From Sedimentisphaerales bacterium (GTDB lineage: Bacteria; Planctomycetota; Phycisphaerae; Sedimentisphaerales; SM23-30), in assembly GCA_028281535.1 (NCBI GenBank), contig JANQJS010000025.1:124001-188000 (forward strand): DNA of 64,000 nt. Reading direction: 5' to 3'. A program made the position numbers and the translations under genes. The notes beneath the pieces were generated by a model. It searched no databases. It was not told where the DNA came from and was given only the letters and a program-made list of their open reading frames with translations. Position 1 is the first letter of the stretch. Every line of letters starts with the position of its first letter. Shown here in pieces: positions 18,401 through 26,995 of the stretch.

Positions 18401-19888
18401 GGAGAAAAAAATATATTGTTCAGTTGTTTCTATAAAAAATGGATTGTTAGGATCTCCGTTACCTGAAGCAAATTGAGGGCAATTTGATATAATGACTCCG
18501 CTATTATTTTCCCAAGAAAGATTTGGTGTGTCAATATTTTCATTTATTGTCCAAATGTGATCCGGACATCCCCATGATGAAAAAGTTGAAGTTTGTTTTA
18601 ATTCATTTGTTGTTTTACCAATCCCACCACTGCTAACAAAGATACCCGTTGTGTCTGTGTCCCAGAACGAGGAGTATGTTCCATGCGATCGTGTAGCAGA
18701 TCCAATTAAACCACCAGTGCTAGAAATTCCCGTAACTATTCCGCTACTATAACAATTTATAATAATCCCGCCAAACGCACGACCGACTAATCCTCCAGTG
18801 CTTGAATTTCCTATAGTGGTACATTTACTATAGCTATTATTTATTTCTCCTGAATTATCTCCAACAAATCCACCAATGTTCGTGTCACCATTTACCTGGC
18901 CTAGGCTGAAAGCTTCAGAGATTAAGCCTGAATTATTACCGACGAATCCACCGCAGCTATGTGTACCTGATATATTTGAATTACAATAACTTTTTATGAT
19001 TGTTCCAGAATTTGATCCTGAAATTCCTCCAGAACTAAAAGATGTTGCGTTAATTATTGATGTGCTATGGCACATTCGAATGACACCTAAATTTCCTCCA
19101 GTTAATCCACCTGAAGTATGTACGCCTGATACGGTGCCGCTGGTACTGCAATTTATAATTCTACCAGTGTTTTGGTTACTACCTACGAGATTACCTACTG
19201 ATAGATTTGTGCCGGTAATTATTCCAGAGCTGGTACAGTTTTCTATTAAGCCATGATTTAAACCGACAAGGCCACCAACTTTTTTCCCGCCAGTAACATT
19301 TGATGAGTTAGAACATGATTTTATTGTGCAGGAAGAATCTACTTTACCGATTAATCCTCCAATGGAATCACCAAAGTTTCCATTTGAATTTATATTACCA
19401 GAAACTGAATGGCAATTAATAATATGACCAGAAATGAGGTGTCCAACTAATGGGGCTGAAAGATTATATCCTTCGATAGATGGATTCAGTAATTCTAAAT
19501 TTTTTATAGTATATTCACTGTTGTTATTTGCTTTAACGTTACCAAACAAGCCAATGCCATGATAATGTATAGCGGGGTGAATATAAGTTAGATTACTAAT
19601 AGTGTGGTGATTGCCATCAAAAGTACCAGTAAATGGATTGTGAAAAGTATCGCCGATAACATTATATTGATTACCTGTAAATTGCGAGAGATCAATATCA
19701 GCCATTAACTTGAAATGTTTATCCCAATCACTTGTGTTTACGCCAATGGAGTTCATTTGGTTTGGGTCGTAGATTAAATATGGCTCGTTTGGATCACCAG
19801 TTCCGCCACCGTATTGGGCTTGGGTTTGGTGGCTACTAATTAATAGTGCTATGATGATGATGAATAATATTGTTTTTATGTCATTCAT
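15410..19888 (-). CDS. Giant secreted GLUG-repeat protein with dockerin-like C-terminus
   Basis: 1,492-residue secreted protein. A signal peptide (about 1-24) is followed by three homologous modules (about 25-470, 470-870, 870-1400). Each opens with GxGDPN-PYLI, W(D/N)KHFKL, (I/L)DLS and PF(T/S)G.F(D/N)G, then runs through dozens of ~30-residue GLUG units (GGLVG.N.G.I..CYS.G.V.G), and modules end in GGxGKTT plus SW.CPD. GLUG repeats form right-handed beta-solenoids in surface adhesins. The tail (1403-1492) has paired duplicated loops (VNIMDISTLADVW, GNGFVNMADFA, GDGIFNMLDFAVLSDNW) like the dockerin-type domains of planctomycete secreted proteins. The gene is visibly AT-rich compared with its neighbours and is bracketed by inverted repeats at 15272 and 20165. 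ATG 19888 has AGGAT upstream. Confidence 0.87.
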   Translation of the reverse strand: MNDIKTILFIIIIALLISSHQTQAQYGGGTGDPNEPYLIYDPNQMNSIGVNTSDWDKHFKLMADIDLSQFTGNQYNVIGDTFHNPFTGTFDGNHHTISNLTYIHPAIHYHGIGLFGNVKANNNSEYTIKNLELLNPSIEGYNLSAPLVGHLISGHIINCHSVSGNINSNGNFGDSIGGLIGKVDSSCTIKSCSNSSNVTGGKKVGGLVGLNHGLIENCTSSGIITGTNLSVGNLVGSNQNTGRIINCSTSGTVSGVHTSGGLTGGNLGVIRMCHSTSIINATSFSSGGISGSNSGTIIKSYCNSNISGTHSCGGFVGNNSGLISEAFSLGQVNGDTNIGGFVGDNSGEINNSYSKCTTIGNSSTGGLVGRAFGGIIINCYSSGIVTGISSTGGLIGSATRSHGTYSSFWDTDTTGIFVSSGGIGKTTNELKQTSTFSSWGCPDHIWTINENIDTPNLSWENNSGVIISNCPQFASGNGDPNNPFFIETTEQYIFFSQTPAYWNKHFKLQENLDLYFFSNNINTVGLPLKPFSGNFNGNGNTLSNLHINSPSKNHVGLFGYIHNADPNHIIIEHLTLDDPNIVGNNHAGCLVGEIGQGTITNCNIENGFIHGHDNYTGGLVGKSKGNILHSYFNGTVFGNYATGGLAGRNYESGRIQNSYSSGMVSGGFSVGGLVGTNEDANITYCKSTSDTHSTSENMGGLIGANFRGIITHCYSSGIVNGNANHYGGLIGINDNSIITNCYSISAVTGNSKIGGLIGYLDEYSEANFNTVIQNCYSSGQVIGNIEYGGLIGYSQTTNKTIFSSYWDIDQSGVNISQGGEGKTNLEMTTESTFDTWGCLESWTIDASISLPKLLWENQIGNLITNCPLETNGGNGSIESPYLIANASQLNSIGKAHPLWDKHYQLINNIDLSSIIHDDFNLIGEINIPFSGLFNGNNFSISNFSFSTNLHNHVGLFKIIKSKYFNTVKVKDLDIINPIVNGHNNVGSLIGELANGTIQNCRVFGGNISGSGSRLGGLIGSNSGKIIHCSNTSNVGDLIFSNTSIGGIAGNNSGEISECKNSGEIEGYAYIGGITGSNYSSINNSINTGDISGTSSVGGINGQNHEIINNCHNSGIINGVNYSTFTSSTVGGLVGMNRYGEIMLCINNGNVFGNTYVGGFAGVNWGTIKNSGNNGNITGGSNTGGFAASNTRTIKQCYNTGNVTGESSTGGFVATNTNTIEQSYNSGNVIGVDNVGGLVGINTSDILECFSKCTISGNIILGGLVGDNNNGTIKNSYVISTITGDSQIGGIAGKNNNNYNYLNNFSATVVHSSGFFIGGLTGIGSHGNSTSTNFYDNEIDTFFGSSGGGKTTAEMQSINTFINAGWDFKGTNINGTEDIWDICEGTNYPRLSWEILDGDISCPYGVNIMDISTLADVWLLQSLKYDSHPIQGNGFVNMADFASITDGDENSFNQFKNEWLQSGTPLPDFAPVGGDGIFNMLDFAVLSDNWLQE

Positions 19889-20208
19889 TTTAATCCTGCT
19901 TACTTATTTTGACCTTGCTTGGTTCTGTTTTGAGATAATTCCATTCTTTTGCGGGGGAAGAGTGACCTGGGGCCCGACTATCTTTTTCCTACAGATTTTA
20001 TTGTAATGGATTGGGGATAAAAGGTCAAAAACAAAGGTTTTGGAGATTTGGGGGAAATTGGATACAATGTGACATTCGAATTGTTTGATTGGAATATAGT
20101 TGTAGGGTAATCCTTTATTTTGTAGAGGGTTATGGTTTTTGGGGTGGCAGAGTATCGTTAAAGACATGGATTCCCGCCTACGCGGGAATGACAATATAAA
20201 GAGTTTAT
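19889..20208. other. Spacer between GLUG gene and acpS
   Basis: About 320 bases. It holds the ATTCCCGC palindrome at its right end and no credible gene. A minus-strand frame here begins SFPRRRES, which is simply the translated palindrome. Confidence 0.7.
20165..20193. repeat. ATTCCCGC palindrome, right copy (inverted)
   Basis: CATGG + ATTCCCGC-CTAC-GCGGGAAT-like palindrome + GACA, in the opposite orientation to the copy at 15272, one mismatch between them. It ends 15 bases before the acpS start codon and could form a hairpin in its leader. Confidence 0.85.
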
Positions 20209-20604
20209 ATGAGTATTATTAATCATGGCATCGATCTGGTGGAATGCGGTCGCATTGAGCAGATGCTTTCCAAACATGATGAGCGGTTTTTGGATCGTGT
20301 GTTTACTGCGGCTGAACAGGCTTATTGTGTTGGGCCGAAGTTGCAGATTGAGCGTTTGTCTGGACGGTTTGCTGTCAAAGAAGCGGTGCTGAAATTATTA
20401 GGTACCGGGCTTCGCGATGGTCTTTCGTGGACAGATATTGAGACGAAAAATGACCCGGCAGGAAAACCGTTGGTAGCATTGTCAGGTCAGTGTGCTGTGA
20501 TTGCTAAAGAGTTGGGGATTGATCGGATTAGTGTGAGTATTACGCATACCAAAGATCTTGCGGTGGCTTCTGTGATTGCGTTAGGCGGTGAAGATGGAAA
20601 CTAA
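20209..20604 (+). CDS. acpS: Holo-[acyl-carrier-protein] synthase
   Basis: Transfers 4'-phosphopantetheine from CoA to a serine of acyl carrier protein, activating fatty acid synthesis. The 131-residue length is typical. Magnesium ligands are visible: Asp9 in GIDLV and Glu58 in RFAVKEAVLK; the C-terminal SITHTKDLAVASVIA strand is also conserved. It overlaps mnmG by 11 bases, so the two are translationally coupled. Confidence 0.96.
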   Translation: MSIINHGIDLVECGRIEQMLSKHDERFLDRVFTAAEQAYCVGPKLQIERLSGRFAVKEAVLKLLGTGLRDGLSWTDIETKNDPAGKPLVALSGQCAVIAKELGIDRISVSITHTKDLAVASVIALGGEDGN

Positions 20605-22429
20605 CTTTGACATTATTGTGGTTGGCGGGGGACATGCTGGATCAGAGGCAGCGCATGCCGCGGTGCGGATGGGTTGTAAGGTCGCACTCATGACGATGAG
20701 CGAAGAGACCATTGCTCAGATGAGTTGCAATCCGGCGATAGGTGGTTTGGCCAAAGGGCAAATTGTTCGTGAGATTGATGCGTTGGGCGGTTTAATGGGA
20801 CTGGCGATTGATAAAACCGGGATTCAGTTTCGTGTATTGAATCGACGCAAAGGACCGGCCGTGTGGGGGCCGCGTGCCCAAGCGGATAAATGGCAATACA
20901 AAGCTGCCGTTCAGCAGATGCTGAAAGAATTAGATAATTTAACGATCATTGAAGATACTATTTCTGATCTGATCGTCGAAGATAATATCGCAACGGGAGT
21001 GCTCGGTGGATCAGGAACCAGGTATACGGGTAAAGCGGTTATTCTTACCACTGGGACCTTTATGCGTGGGTTGATGCATACCGGGCTTGAACAGCAGGCA
21101 GGTGGTCGTGTGGGAGAACAATCTGCCGAAGGGATTTCAGATAGTTTAGCCAAAGCTGGGCTTACCCTCGAGCGTTTGAAAACAGGTACGCCGCCTCGTT
21201 TGGATGCTGAAACAATCGATTTTGAAAAAACCGAAGTGCAGTATGGCGACGACGAGCCGATGCCCTTTAGTTATTTGAACGAAAAAGTGGAATGTGACCA
21301 AATTACTTGCTGGATTACTTATACCAATGCAACGACGCATGAAGCTATTATCAAAGATTTGGATAAGGCGCCCATGTATAATGGTCAGATCGATTCGACT
21401 GGCCCTCGCTATTGTCCCAGTATTGAAGATAAGGTGGTGCGTTTTGCTGATAAAGAGAGGCACTTGATTTTTCTGGAGCCGGAAGGGCGAGGCAGCAATT
21501 CGATTTATTGTAATGGCATTAGTACATCACTGCCGAAAGAAACGCAGGAGAAATTGGTTCACAGCATACCTGGCCTGGAGAATGCCAAATTCTTACGTTA
21601 TGGCTATGCGGTCGAATATGATTATGTGCCCCCAGAACAAATTCGAGCGACCTTGGAATGTAAAAAGATCAATGGTCTCTTTTTGGCAGGTCAAATTAAT
21701 GGCACCAGCGGCTATGAAGAAGCAGGCGGTCAAGGTCTCATGGCAGGCATTAACGCCGCACAGAAACTACTTGGTAAAGAGCCAGTCATTTTATCTCGTG
21801 ATCAAGCTTATATTGGCGTGATGATTGATGATCTGGTGACCAAGGGGCTGGATGAGCCTTATCGAATGTTTACTTCGCGGGCTGAGCATCGCTTAATTTT
21901 GCGTAGCGACAATGCCGATGAGCGTTTGACACCGATTGGCTTTGAGATTGGCCTGGTTACGCAGCAGCGGATGGATCAGTTTAATGCTAAACTAACGCAG
22001 CTGGAAAAAATCCGTGAGTTTTTCGAGACAAAAAAACATCAAGGTAAGAAGCTGGCCGATTGTCTCAAGCAGCATGGCCATGATGAAAATTGGCTAATGG
22101 ATGAAGTTCCAGAAATCAACGAATTTGGTATTCACAAATATGTCATCCTCAAGGCGGTGAATGACGTGCGTTACAGCGGCTATGTCGCCCGCGAAAAACG
22201 ACTGATCGAGAAGTTTCAGAAGGTGGAAGGTTTGCCATTACCAAAGAATTTTGATTATCACAAAATTACCCAGCTCCGCTACGAAGCTCAGGAAAAGCTC
22301 AATAAATTCCAACCTGTCAATCTCGGCCAGGCCTCTCGAATCAGCGGCATCAATCCCGCTGATATTACCGTGCTCATGATCTTTATGGATGGACAACTAT
22401 CTGGAGTGTCAAAAAAGTCATCAAGTTAA
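20594..22429 (+). CDS. mnmG: tRNA uridine-5-carboxymethylaminomethyl(34) synthesis enzyme
   Basis: FAD enzyme that with MnmE modifies the wobble uridine of several tRNAs. The 611-residue product has the Rossmann motif VVGGGHAGSEAA at the N-terminus, SCNPAIGGLAKGQ near 47, the conserved GPRYCPSIEDK segment, NGTSGYEEAGGQGLMAG and a C-terminal ASRISGINPADITVL motif. I start at ATG 20594 rather than GTG 20588, because the FAD fold begins within ten residues. The reading frame overlaps the acpS end. No mnmE or rsmG is adjacent. Confidence 0.96.
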   Translation: METNFDIIVVGGGHAGSEAAHAAVRMGCKVALMTMSEETIAQMSCNPAIGGLAKGQIVREIDALGGLMGLAIDKTGIQFRVLNRRKGPAVWGPRAQADKWQYKAAVQQMLKELDNLTIIEDTISDLIVEDNIATGVLGGSGTRYTGKAVILTTGTFMRGLMHTGLEQQAGGRVGEQSAEGISDSLAKAGLTLERLKTGTPPRLDAETIDFEKTEVQYGDDEPMPFSYLNEKVECDQITCWITYTNATTHEAIIKDLDKAPMYNGQIDSTGPRYCPSIEDKVVRFADKERHLIFLEPEGRGSNSIYCNGISTSLPKETQEKLVHSIPGLENAKFLRYGYAVEYDYVPPEQIRATLECKKINGLFLAGQINGTSGYEEAGGQGLMAGINAAQKLLGKEPVILSRDQAYIGVMIDDLVTKGLDEPYRMFTSRAEHRLILRSDNADERLTPIGFEIGLVTQQRMDQFNAKLTQLEKIREFFETKKHQGKKLADCLKQHGHDENWLMDEVPEINEFGIHKYVILKAVNDVRYSGYVAREKRLIEKFQKVEGLPLPKNFDYHKITQLRYEAQEKLNKFQPVNLGQASRISGINPADITVLMIFMDGQLSGVSKKSSS

Positions 22430-22529
22430 GTGCGTATACAGGCTTGTATGGCTTTAGCGTGGGCGGTGGTTAATTTAGTTGTGATTATTAGGTTGAGAGG
22501 AGTTGTAAGGTGTTTGGTTTGGGCATAAA

Positions 22530-22562
22530 AAAAGCAGGTCTCTAGATGAAACCTGCTTTTCG
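22530..22562. terminator. Bidirectional intrinsic terminator
   Basis: AAAAGCAGGT and ACCTGCTTTT pair perfectly over ten bases around an 11-base loop, with A-runs on the left and T-runs on the right. It can serve mnmG on the plus strand and the PEP-CTERM gene on the minus strand. Confidence 0.85.
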
Positions 22563-22581
22563 ATTTTATCACAAATAATGC

Positions 22582-23235
22582 TTATAGCATGCGTCGGCGT
22601 CTTAGCCATCCAATGCTAGAAACACCTATCGTGCCTAATAGTAAGGCTCCAGGAGCAGGAACTGTAGGAGCGTTACCTGTTTTAACCACGACGTTGTCTA
22701 GGTAAATAGCGGTGTCGTAGATTGGTCCGTCGCCTTCCAATGCAAAAATTAATTCAACCCACTGTCCGCCCATGCCAGTTAGGTCAATGCTAATGGTGTC
22801 ACCAACTTTTGTGCCGGCATTTTCCACATAGCCATTTTGAGTCTGATAGTAAAAATCATCGAAGCCAGGATTGTTCACTAGTGGATCATCGTTGTCATCA
22901 ATAAGAAAAGCGTAAAAGTAATCTTGCTCATTATCATCGACATCGTATGTATCCATTTCAAAGTCAAATGAGAGGCAAACGGCGTTACTTGGAAGATAAA
23001 ATTCTTGCCAAATTTCGCCACCATAGTTAACACCATCAAAAATGATGCCGAAATTGTTTCCGCCATCTTCATCGTGGTCTACATCGCCATCATAATCCCA
23101 GCCAGCATCATTGGAGATGAAGTCAATTTCAAAATCTCCATTGGTTAATCCTGCTGAGGCTGACTGAGCCATCATGAGGGTTAACGAGAGTAAAATGGCC
23201 GCGAAAAAACTTTGTTGTTTTATTAATCTGCTCAT
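22582..23235 (-). CDS. PEP-CTERM (PAPGA variant) exported protein
   Basis: 217-residue exported protein with a signal peptide (FFAAILLSLTLMMAQSASA) and a sorting tail TVPAPGALLLGTIGVSSIGW followed by LRRRRML. The VPAPGA variant is common in Phycisphaerae. The body (FEIDFISNDAGWDYDGDVDHD, GEIWQEFYL, LSFDFEM, YLDNVVVK) looks like a carbohydrate-binding-type beta sandwich with acidic calcium-binding-like loops; no catalytic motif. AGGAG lies at good spacing before ATG 23235. The bidirectional terminator ends it. Confidence 0.85.
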   Translation of the reverse strand: MSRLIKQQSFFAAILLSLTLMMAQSASAGLTNGDFEIDFISNDAGWDYDGDVDHDEDGGNNFGIIFDGVNYGGEIWQEFYLPSNAVCLSFDFEMDTYDVDDNEQDYFYAFLIDDNDDPLVNNPGFDDFYYQTQNGYVENAGTKVGDTISIDLTGMGGQWVELIFALEGDGPIYDTAIYLDNVVVKTGNAPTVPAPGALLLGTIGVSSIGWLRRRRML

Positions 23236-24066
23236 GTTGATTTTCTCCTACATCAATAGAAAATTGTTGTAAACTCCTTCACACTTTAAGTCTTTTTAGA
23301 ATAACATTTTAGCGTCACAAGCTTTATTGAATGCGTACTAAAACATCATAAAAACTATGAACATTCTCTATAATGTGCAAAATAAATACCATCTGATGCT
23401 ATTCTACTTAAATAACAGTTCCGATATTGTTTTAAAATTCTATGGCAACTTGCTTTATCTCAAGATAAAAAAATTATAAATCTTTAATAGAAAATTAGTT
23501 CTAGAAGCCATGATGATGTGAAATTTCAACAGGGCTATGCCCTCTTATGGTGATATCAGAGTCTTGCTTGTCGAAGGGGGCAAGTAAACTCAAGTGAACT
23601 TTTGTATAATTATTAAATTTGTTATCTCCATCCAATATTAGGAAGATGGTAGAGAAAACAATTGAAAGGCTGTCATTTGGTGCTTGGGATTAATTGAAGG
23701 CCGATAAGTTCTCTTAAGCTGCTAATTATTTGAAAATCTTAGTTTGGGTCAAATTTGTCACAGTTGGATTTTTTTCGAGTTATGGCTCTTAAGAAGTTGG
23801 TGAAACGAGCTGATTCTTTAGCAGAATGGATTCTCAGGGCTAATAATGGGGTTTTTTCTGACTGGCAAACTCCTCACAGGTTGATTAATCCTTACTACCG
23901 TTACAATTCTTGTTAAACACCTATCTAGTAGTATTTTACGGTCATTGGTGGATTTAAGTTGACAAAAGTTCCCGTCGATAGTTAGTCTAGGAAAACTAGG
24001 TAAAGTTGATACGTGCATCTTTACATTATATCGACGGATTATGGAAGATGGGAAAATGAGGTTATT
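23236..24066. other. Long divergent intergenic region
   Basis: About 830 bases with no credible gene on either strand; the short minus-strand frame at 23818-24159 has no recognisable features. It presumably contains promoters for the PEP-CTERM gene (left) and the signalling operon (right); a weak TTGATA near 24006 with TATATC near 24027 is the only candidate I see for the latter. No palindromic operator or RNA fold stood out. Confidence 0.5.
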
Positions 24067-24633
24067 ATGAAAAAGGTATTTTCGACAGGTGAAGCGGCTG
24101 CCATATGCAAGGTTAGTCAGCAGACAATCATCCGATGTTTCGATTCGGGTCGGTTGCAAGGGTTTAGGGTGCCTGGTTCTCGTTTTCGACGCATTCCGCG
24201 CGAGAGCTTAATCAAGTTTATGAAAGATAACGACATTCCGCTAGAATTGCTGGAATCTGGTAAACGCAAGGTTTTAGTGGTGGATGATGATCCTGAAATC
24301 GTTGAATTGATGGTTGATGTCCTGGAGCGAGATGGCCGGTTTGAAGTTCGCACGGCCAGCAGCGGTTATGATGCCGGTGTGACCACTCAGGAATATCGTC
24401 CCGATTTGATTATTCTGGATTATATGCTACCTGATGTAAATGGTAGTGTGGTTTGTAAGACCATTCGTGACAACAATGCTTTTGAACATATGAAAATTAT
24501 CATTGTCAGTGGTGTGGTTGATCAGGATGAGATTAGTTCGCTATTGGAAGTCGGTGCCGATGCGTTCATGCAAAAACCATTTAGTATTGATGAGTTGGTT
24601 GGGAAAATTTCGGAACTATTAAGTGTTGATTAA
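24067..24633 (+). CDS. Excisionase-like HTH fused to response-regulator receiver
   Basis: 188-residue regulator. Residues 1-60 are a MerR/excisionase-type winged HTH (FSTGEAAAICKVSQQTIIRCFDSGRLQGFRV). Residues 70-188 are a receiver with the full phosphorylation site: Asp73-75 in VVDDDP, phospho-acceptor Asp118 in ILDYMLPD, Ser in IIVSG and Lys170 in QKPF. Order is reversed compared with ordinary response regulators, where DNA binding follows the receiver. ATG 24067 has TGAGG upstream; the frame from 24013 lacks one. It is the first gene of a three-gene operon with a histidine kinase and is presumably its target. Confidence 0.88.
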   Translation: MKKVFSTGEAAAICKVSQQTIIRCFDSGRLQGFRVPGSRFRRIPRESLIKFMKDNDIPLELLESGKRKVLVVDDDPEIVELMVDVLERDGRFEVRTASSGYDAGVTTQEYRPDLIILDYMLPDVNGSVVCKTIRDNNAFEHMKIIIVSGVVDQDEISSLLEVGADAFMQKPFSIDELVGKISELLSVD

Positions 24634-24684
24634 TTTAAAATCTAATATTTGTGGGTTCATATTGGGGAAAGATAGTTATCTACC

Positions 24685-26964
24685 ATGAGTACCATGCAAG
24701 AGTCTCAAATTAAAAGTAAACGTGTTGAATTGATTCTTCAGCAGTTAAGTAGCTTGCCTACTCTACCAGCAGTCGCGGCACGTTTATTGCAAATTACAGT
24801 AAAAAGTACGACCCAGGCAGACGAGGTGATCAAGCTGATTGAGTCAGATCCTTCTTTGTCGAGTAAAATTATTGCGCTGTCGACACAGGCATCCAAGGAT
24901 GTTAACCGTAAACAGGTTTCTTCGGTAAGTAAAGCCGTTGTTCTGTTAGGATTTGAAAGTGTTCGTAATGCGGTATTGAGTATTAAAGTTTTTGAGACGC
25001 TGAATAAGACGGATAGTGACGAAACAGAATTTGACCGTAATGAATTTTGGAAACATTGTTTGGCCGTTGCCTGTGCGACGAAAAAGTTCATAAAATTGAT
25101 TGATGCTAAAGCCGATCCTGAGGAAGCATTTCTGTGTGGTCTTCTTCATGATTTAGGTAAGGTCGCTTTGGATAGCTGTTTGCCGAAAAGTGTTTCTCGC
25201 GTTGTTCAAATTACCGAATCGACGTTAGAAAACATTGCGGATGTGGAAAATAAAATATTGGGCATAGATCATACTCGAGCGGGTAAACGATTGGCTCAAA
25301 AATGGCAATTGCCTGAGTCGATTATAGAAACGATCTGGCTGCACCATCATCACCCTGATGCTTTGCCAGAAGGTATCCAATACCCATCCATTATCAAAGC
25401 AGTCTATTTAGCTGATCTTTTGGTTCGAGAACAGCGTATTGGGTATTCCGGAAATCATTCTTTTCACGAGAGTGCGATTGCTGTAGGGCAGGAGTTAGGG
25501 ATTGATCAAGCTGATATTGAACAAGTAGCTCGCGAGCTTCGTCAGGAAGTATCTGATCGTGCTTTTATACTTGGCTTGGATGATCTTGAACCAGAAGAGC
25601 TTTATCAGGAGGCTTTGACTGAAGCGAATACTGAATTAAGTGTCTATAATCATAAATTACAGGTTCAAAATAAAAAATTACAGATTCGCAGTAGTTATTT
25701 CGAGTTGCTAAGTCAATTGGGGAGTCGTTTGCAACCGCTGCAGACGGTTGCTGAAGTTTGTGATATCATCAGTGAATTGTGGCAGAGCCGAAGTGATGTG
25801 CTTCATTGTGGTACATTTGTTCATGTACAGGAGTCAGGTATTATTGAAGGAGCTGCTCGCATCGAGAATCAATCAGAACCTATTATTTTTCTGATTGAGC
25901 AATTTGATGATGAGTTGAACAGCGGTGTTTCAGTATCTGAGAATGATGATGTCACATTTGAAGTCGAGTTGGTTGGCCAAAAGCATGAATGGTTCTTTGA
26001 GCAGGTTTCGATTTCATTTGATAAATCACGAACCTACTATATGCCTCTTCGGATTGGTGATCAAGATTTAGGTGGACTTCTTTGGGAGTGCCGCAATGAA
26101 CAAATCAATTATGTGCATCAGTTAAAAGAGATGCAGGCCTTCTGTTCCAGTGCGTCTATGGCAATTAAGCAGTCACAACGTCATGAAGCTTTAACTTCAT
26201 TATGTGAGCAGTTAGCTCAAAGTAATCGTTTGTTACATGATGCTCGCCAGGAAGTGGTTCAAAAAAGTAATATGGCGACTTTGGGTGAGATGGCAGGAGG
26301 AGCCGCTCATGAAATCAATAATCCATTAGCCATTATCGTTGGTCGTTCTGAGCTTATGGCGTCATCAGAACAAGATCCGGAGAAGAAAAAGTCTTTGGAA
26401 AGCATCGCTCGTGAAGGCAACGAAATCACAAAAATAATTACCAGCTTAATGGAATTTGCAAAACCTAAACAGCCACAGCCGCATAGTGTGGATTTGGAAT
26501 CCATCTTTAATCAAGCAATACAAGCGTGTGAGCCTATAGCAAAGAAGCAAAATATTACATTTGAACGAAGTGTTGAAAAAGATTTGCCTGAAGTTTTTGT
26601 TGATGAGGATCAAATTGTTCAGGCTTTCAAAGAAATAGTACTTAATGCTATCGCCGCCTATGAAGGGAAAGGTGGGCATATCGTATTGAAAGCATATATG
26701 AACGAGCATATTGATGAAATTGTTGCAGAAGTGGTAGATGATGGTATTGGTATGGATAGTGTCACATTAGAAAATGCCTTTACGCCATTTTATTCTAGCA
26801 AGCAGGCTGGACGTAATCGTGGTTTGGGATTGAGTCGAAGTGTTCGTCACGTTGAGAAAAATAATGGGCGTCTCAGATTAATTAGTGAGATTGGTAAGGG
26901 AACATCTGCCAGAATCGTATTGCCGATTTCGCAATTGGCATCGGTAGATCATATCATTTCATAA
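24685..26964 (+). CDS. HDOD/HD domain + GAF-like + histidine kinase
   Basis: 759-residue soluble sensor kinase. Residues ~15-280 form an HDOD domain (LPTLPAVAARLLQI; VVLLGFESVRNAVL) that retains HD-type residues: His124, His155-Asp156 in GLLHDLGK, and a WLHHHHPD run near 219. A coiled coil (~305-335) and a GAF-like region (~345-490) follow. The kinase core has an H-box AAHEINNPLAI (His ~542), an N-box EIVLNAIAAY, G1 VDDGIGMD and G2 RGLGLS. No transmembrane segment is visible, so it senses a cytoplasmic signal or partner. It follows the HTH-receiver gene by 51 bases and precedes the degenerate receiver-GAF gene by 31. Confidence 0.88.
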   Translation: MSTMQESQIKSKRVELILQQLSSLPTLPAVAARLLQITVKSTTQADEVIKLIESDPSLSSKIIALSTQASKDVNRKQVSSVSKAVVLLGFESVRNAVLSIKVFETLNKTDSDETEFDRNEFWKHCLAVACATKKFIKLIDAKADPEEAFLCGLLHDLGKVALDSCLPKSVSRVVQITESTLENIADVENKILGIDHTRAGKRLAQKWQLPESIIETIWLHHHHPDALPEGIQYPSIIKAVYLADLLVREQRIGYSGNHSFHESAIAVGQELGIDQADIEQVARELRQEVSDRAFILGLDDLEPEELYQEALTEANTELSVYNHKLQVQNKKLQIRSSYFELLSQLGSRLQPLQTVAEVCDIISELWQSRSDVLHCGTFVHVQESGIIEGAARIENQSEPIIFLIEQFDDELNSGVSVSENDDVTFEVELVGQKHEWFFEQVSISFDKSRTYYMPLRIGDQDLGGLLWECRNEQINYVHQLKEMQAFCSSASMAIKQSQRHEALTSLCEQLAQSNRLLHDARQEVVQKSNMATLGEMAGGAAHEINNPLAIIVGRSELMASSEQDPEKKKSLESIAREGNEITKIITSLMEFAKPKQPQPHSVDLESIFNQAIQACEPIAKKQNITFERSVEKDLPEVFVDEDQIVQAFKEIVLNAIAAYEGKGGHIVLKAYMNEHIDEIVAEVVDDGIGMDSVTLENAFTPFYSSKQAGRNRGLGLSRSVRHVEKNNGRLRLISEIGKGTSARIVLPISQLASVDHIIS

Positions 26965-26995
26965 GTGTGTTGAGAGAATATATTAGGAGAGGAAA

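Noticed and set aside
15272-20193. Insertion sequence or composite transposon around the GLUG gene
   Set aside because: No transposase and no visible target duplication; only the inverted palindromes are present, so I report them as repeats.
19904-20194. Minus-strand frame of 96 residues beginning MSFPRRRES
   Set aside because: The start is the translation of the ATTCCCGC palindrome; this SFPRRRES peptide is a known artefact of such repeats, and the rest has no protein-like features.
23818-24159. 113-residue minus-strand frame overlapping the HTH-receiver gene
   Set aside because: Overlaps a real gene start, has no ribosome site and no domain.
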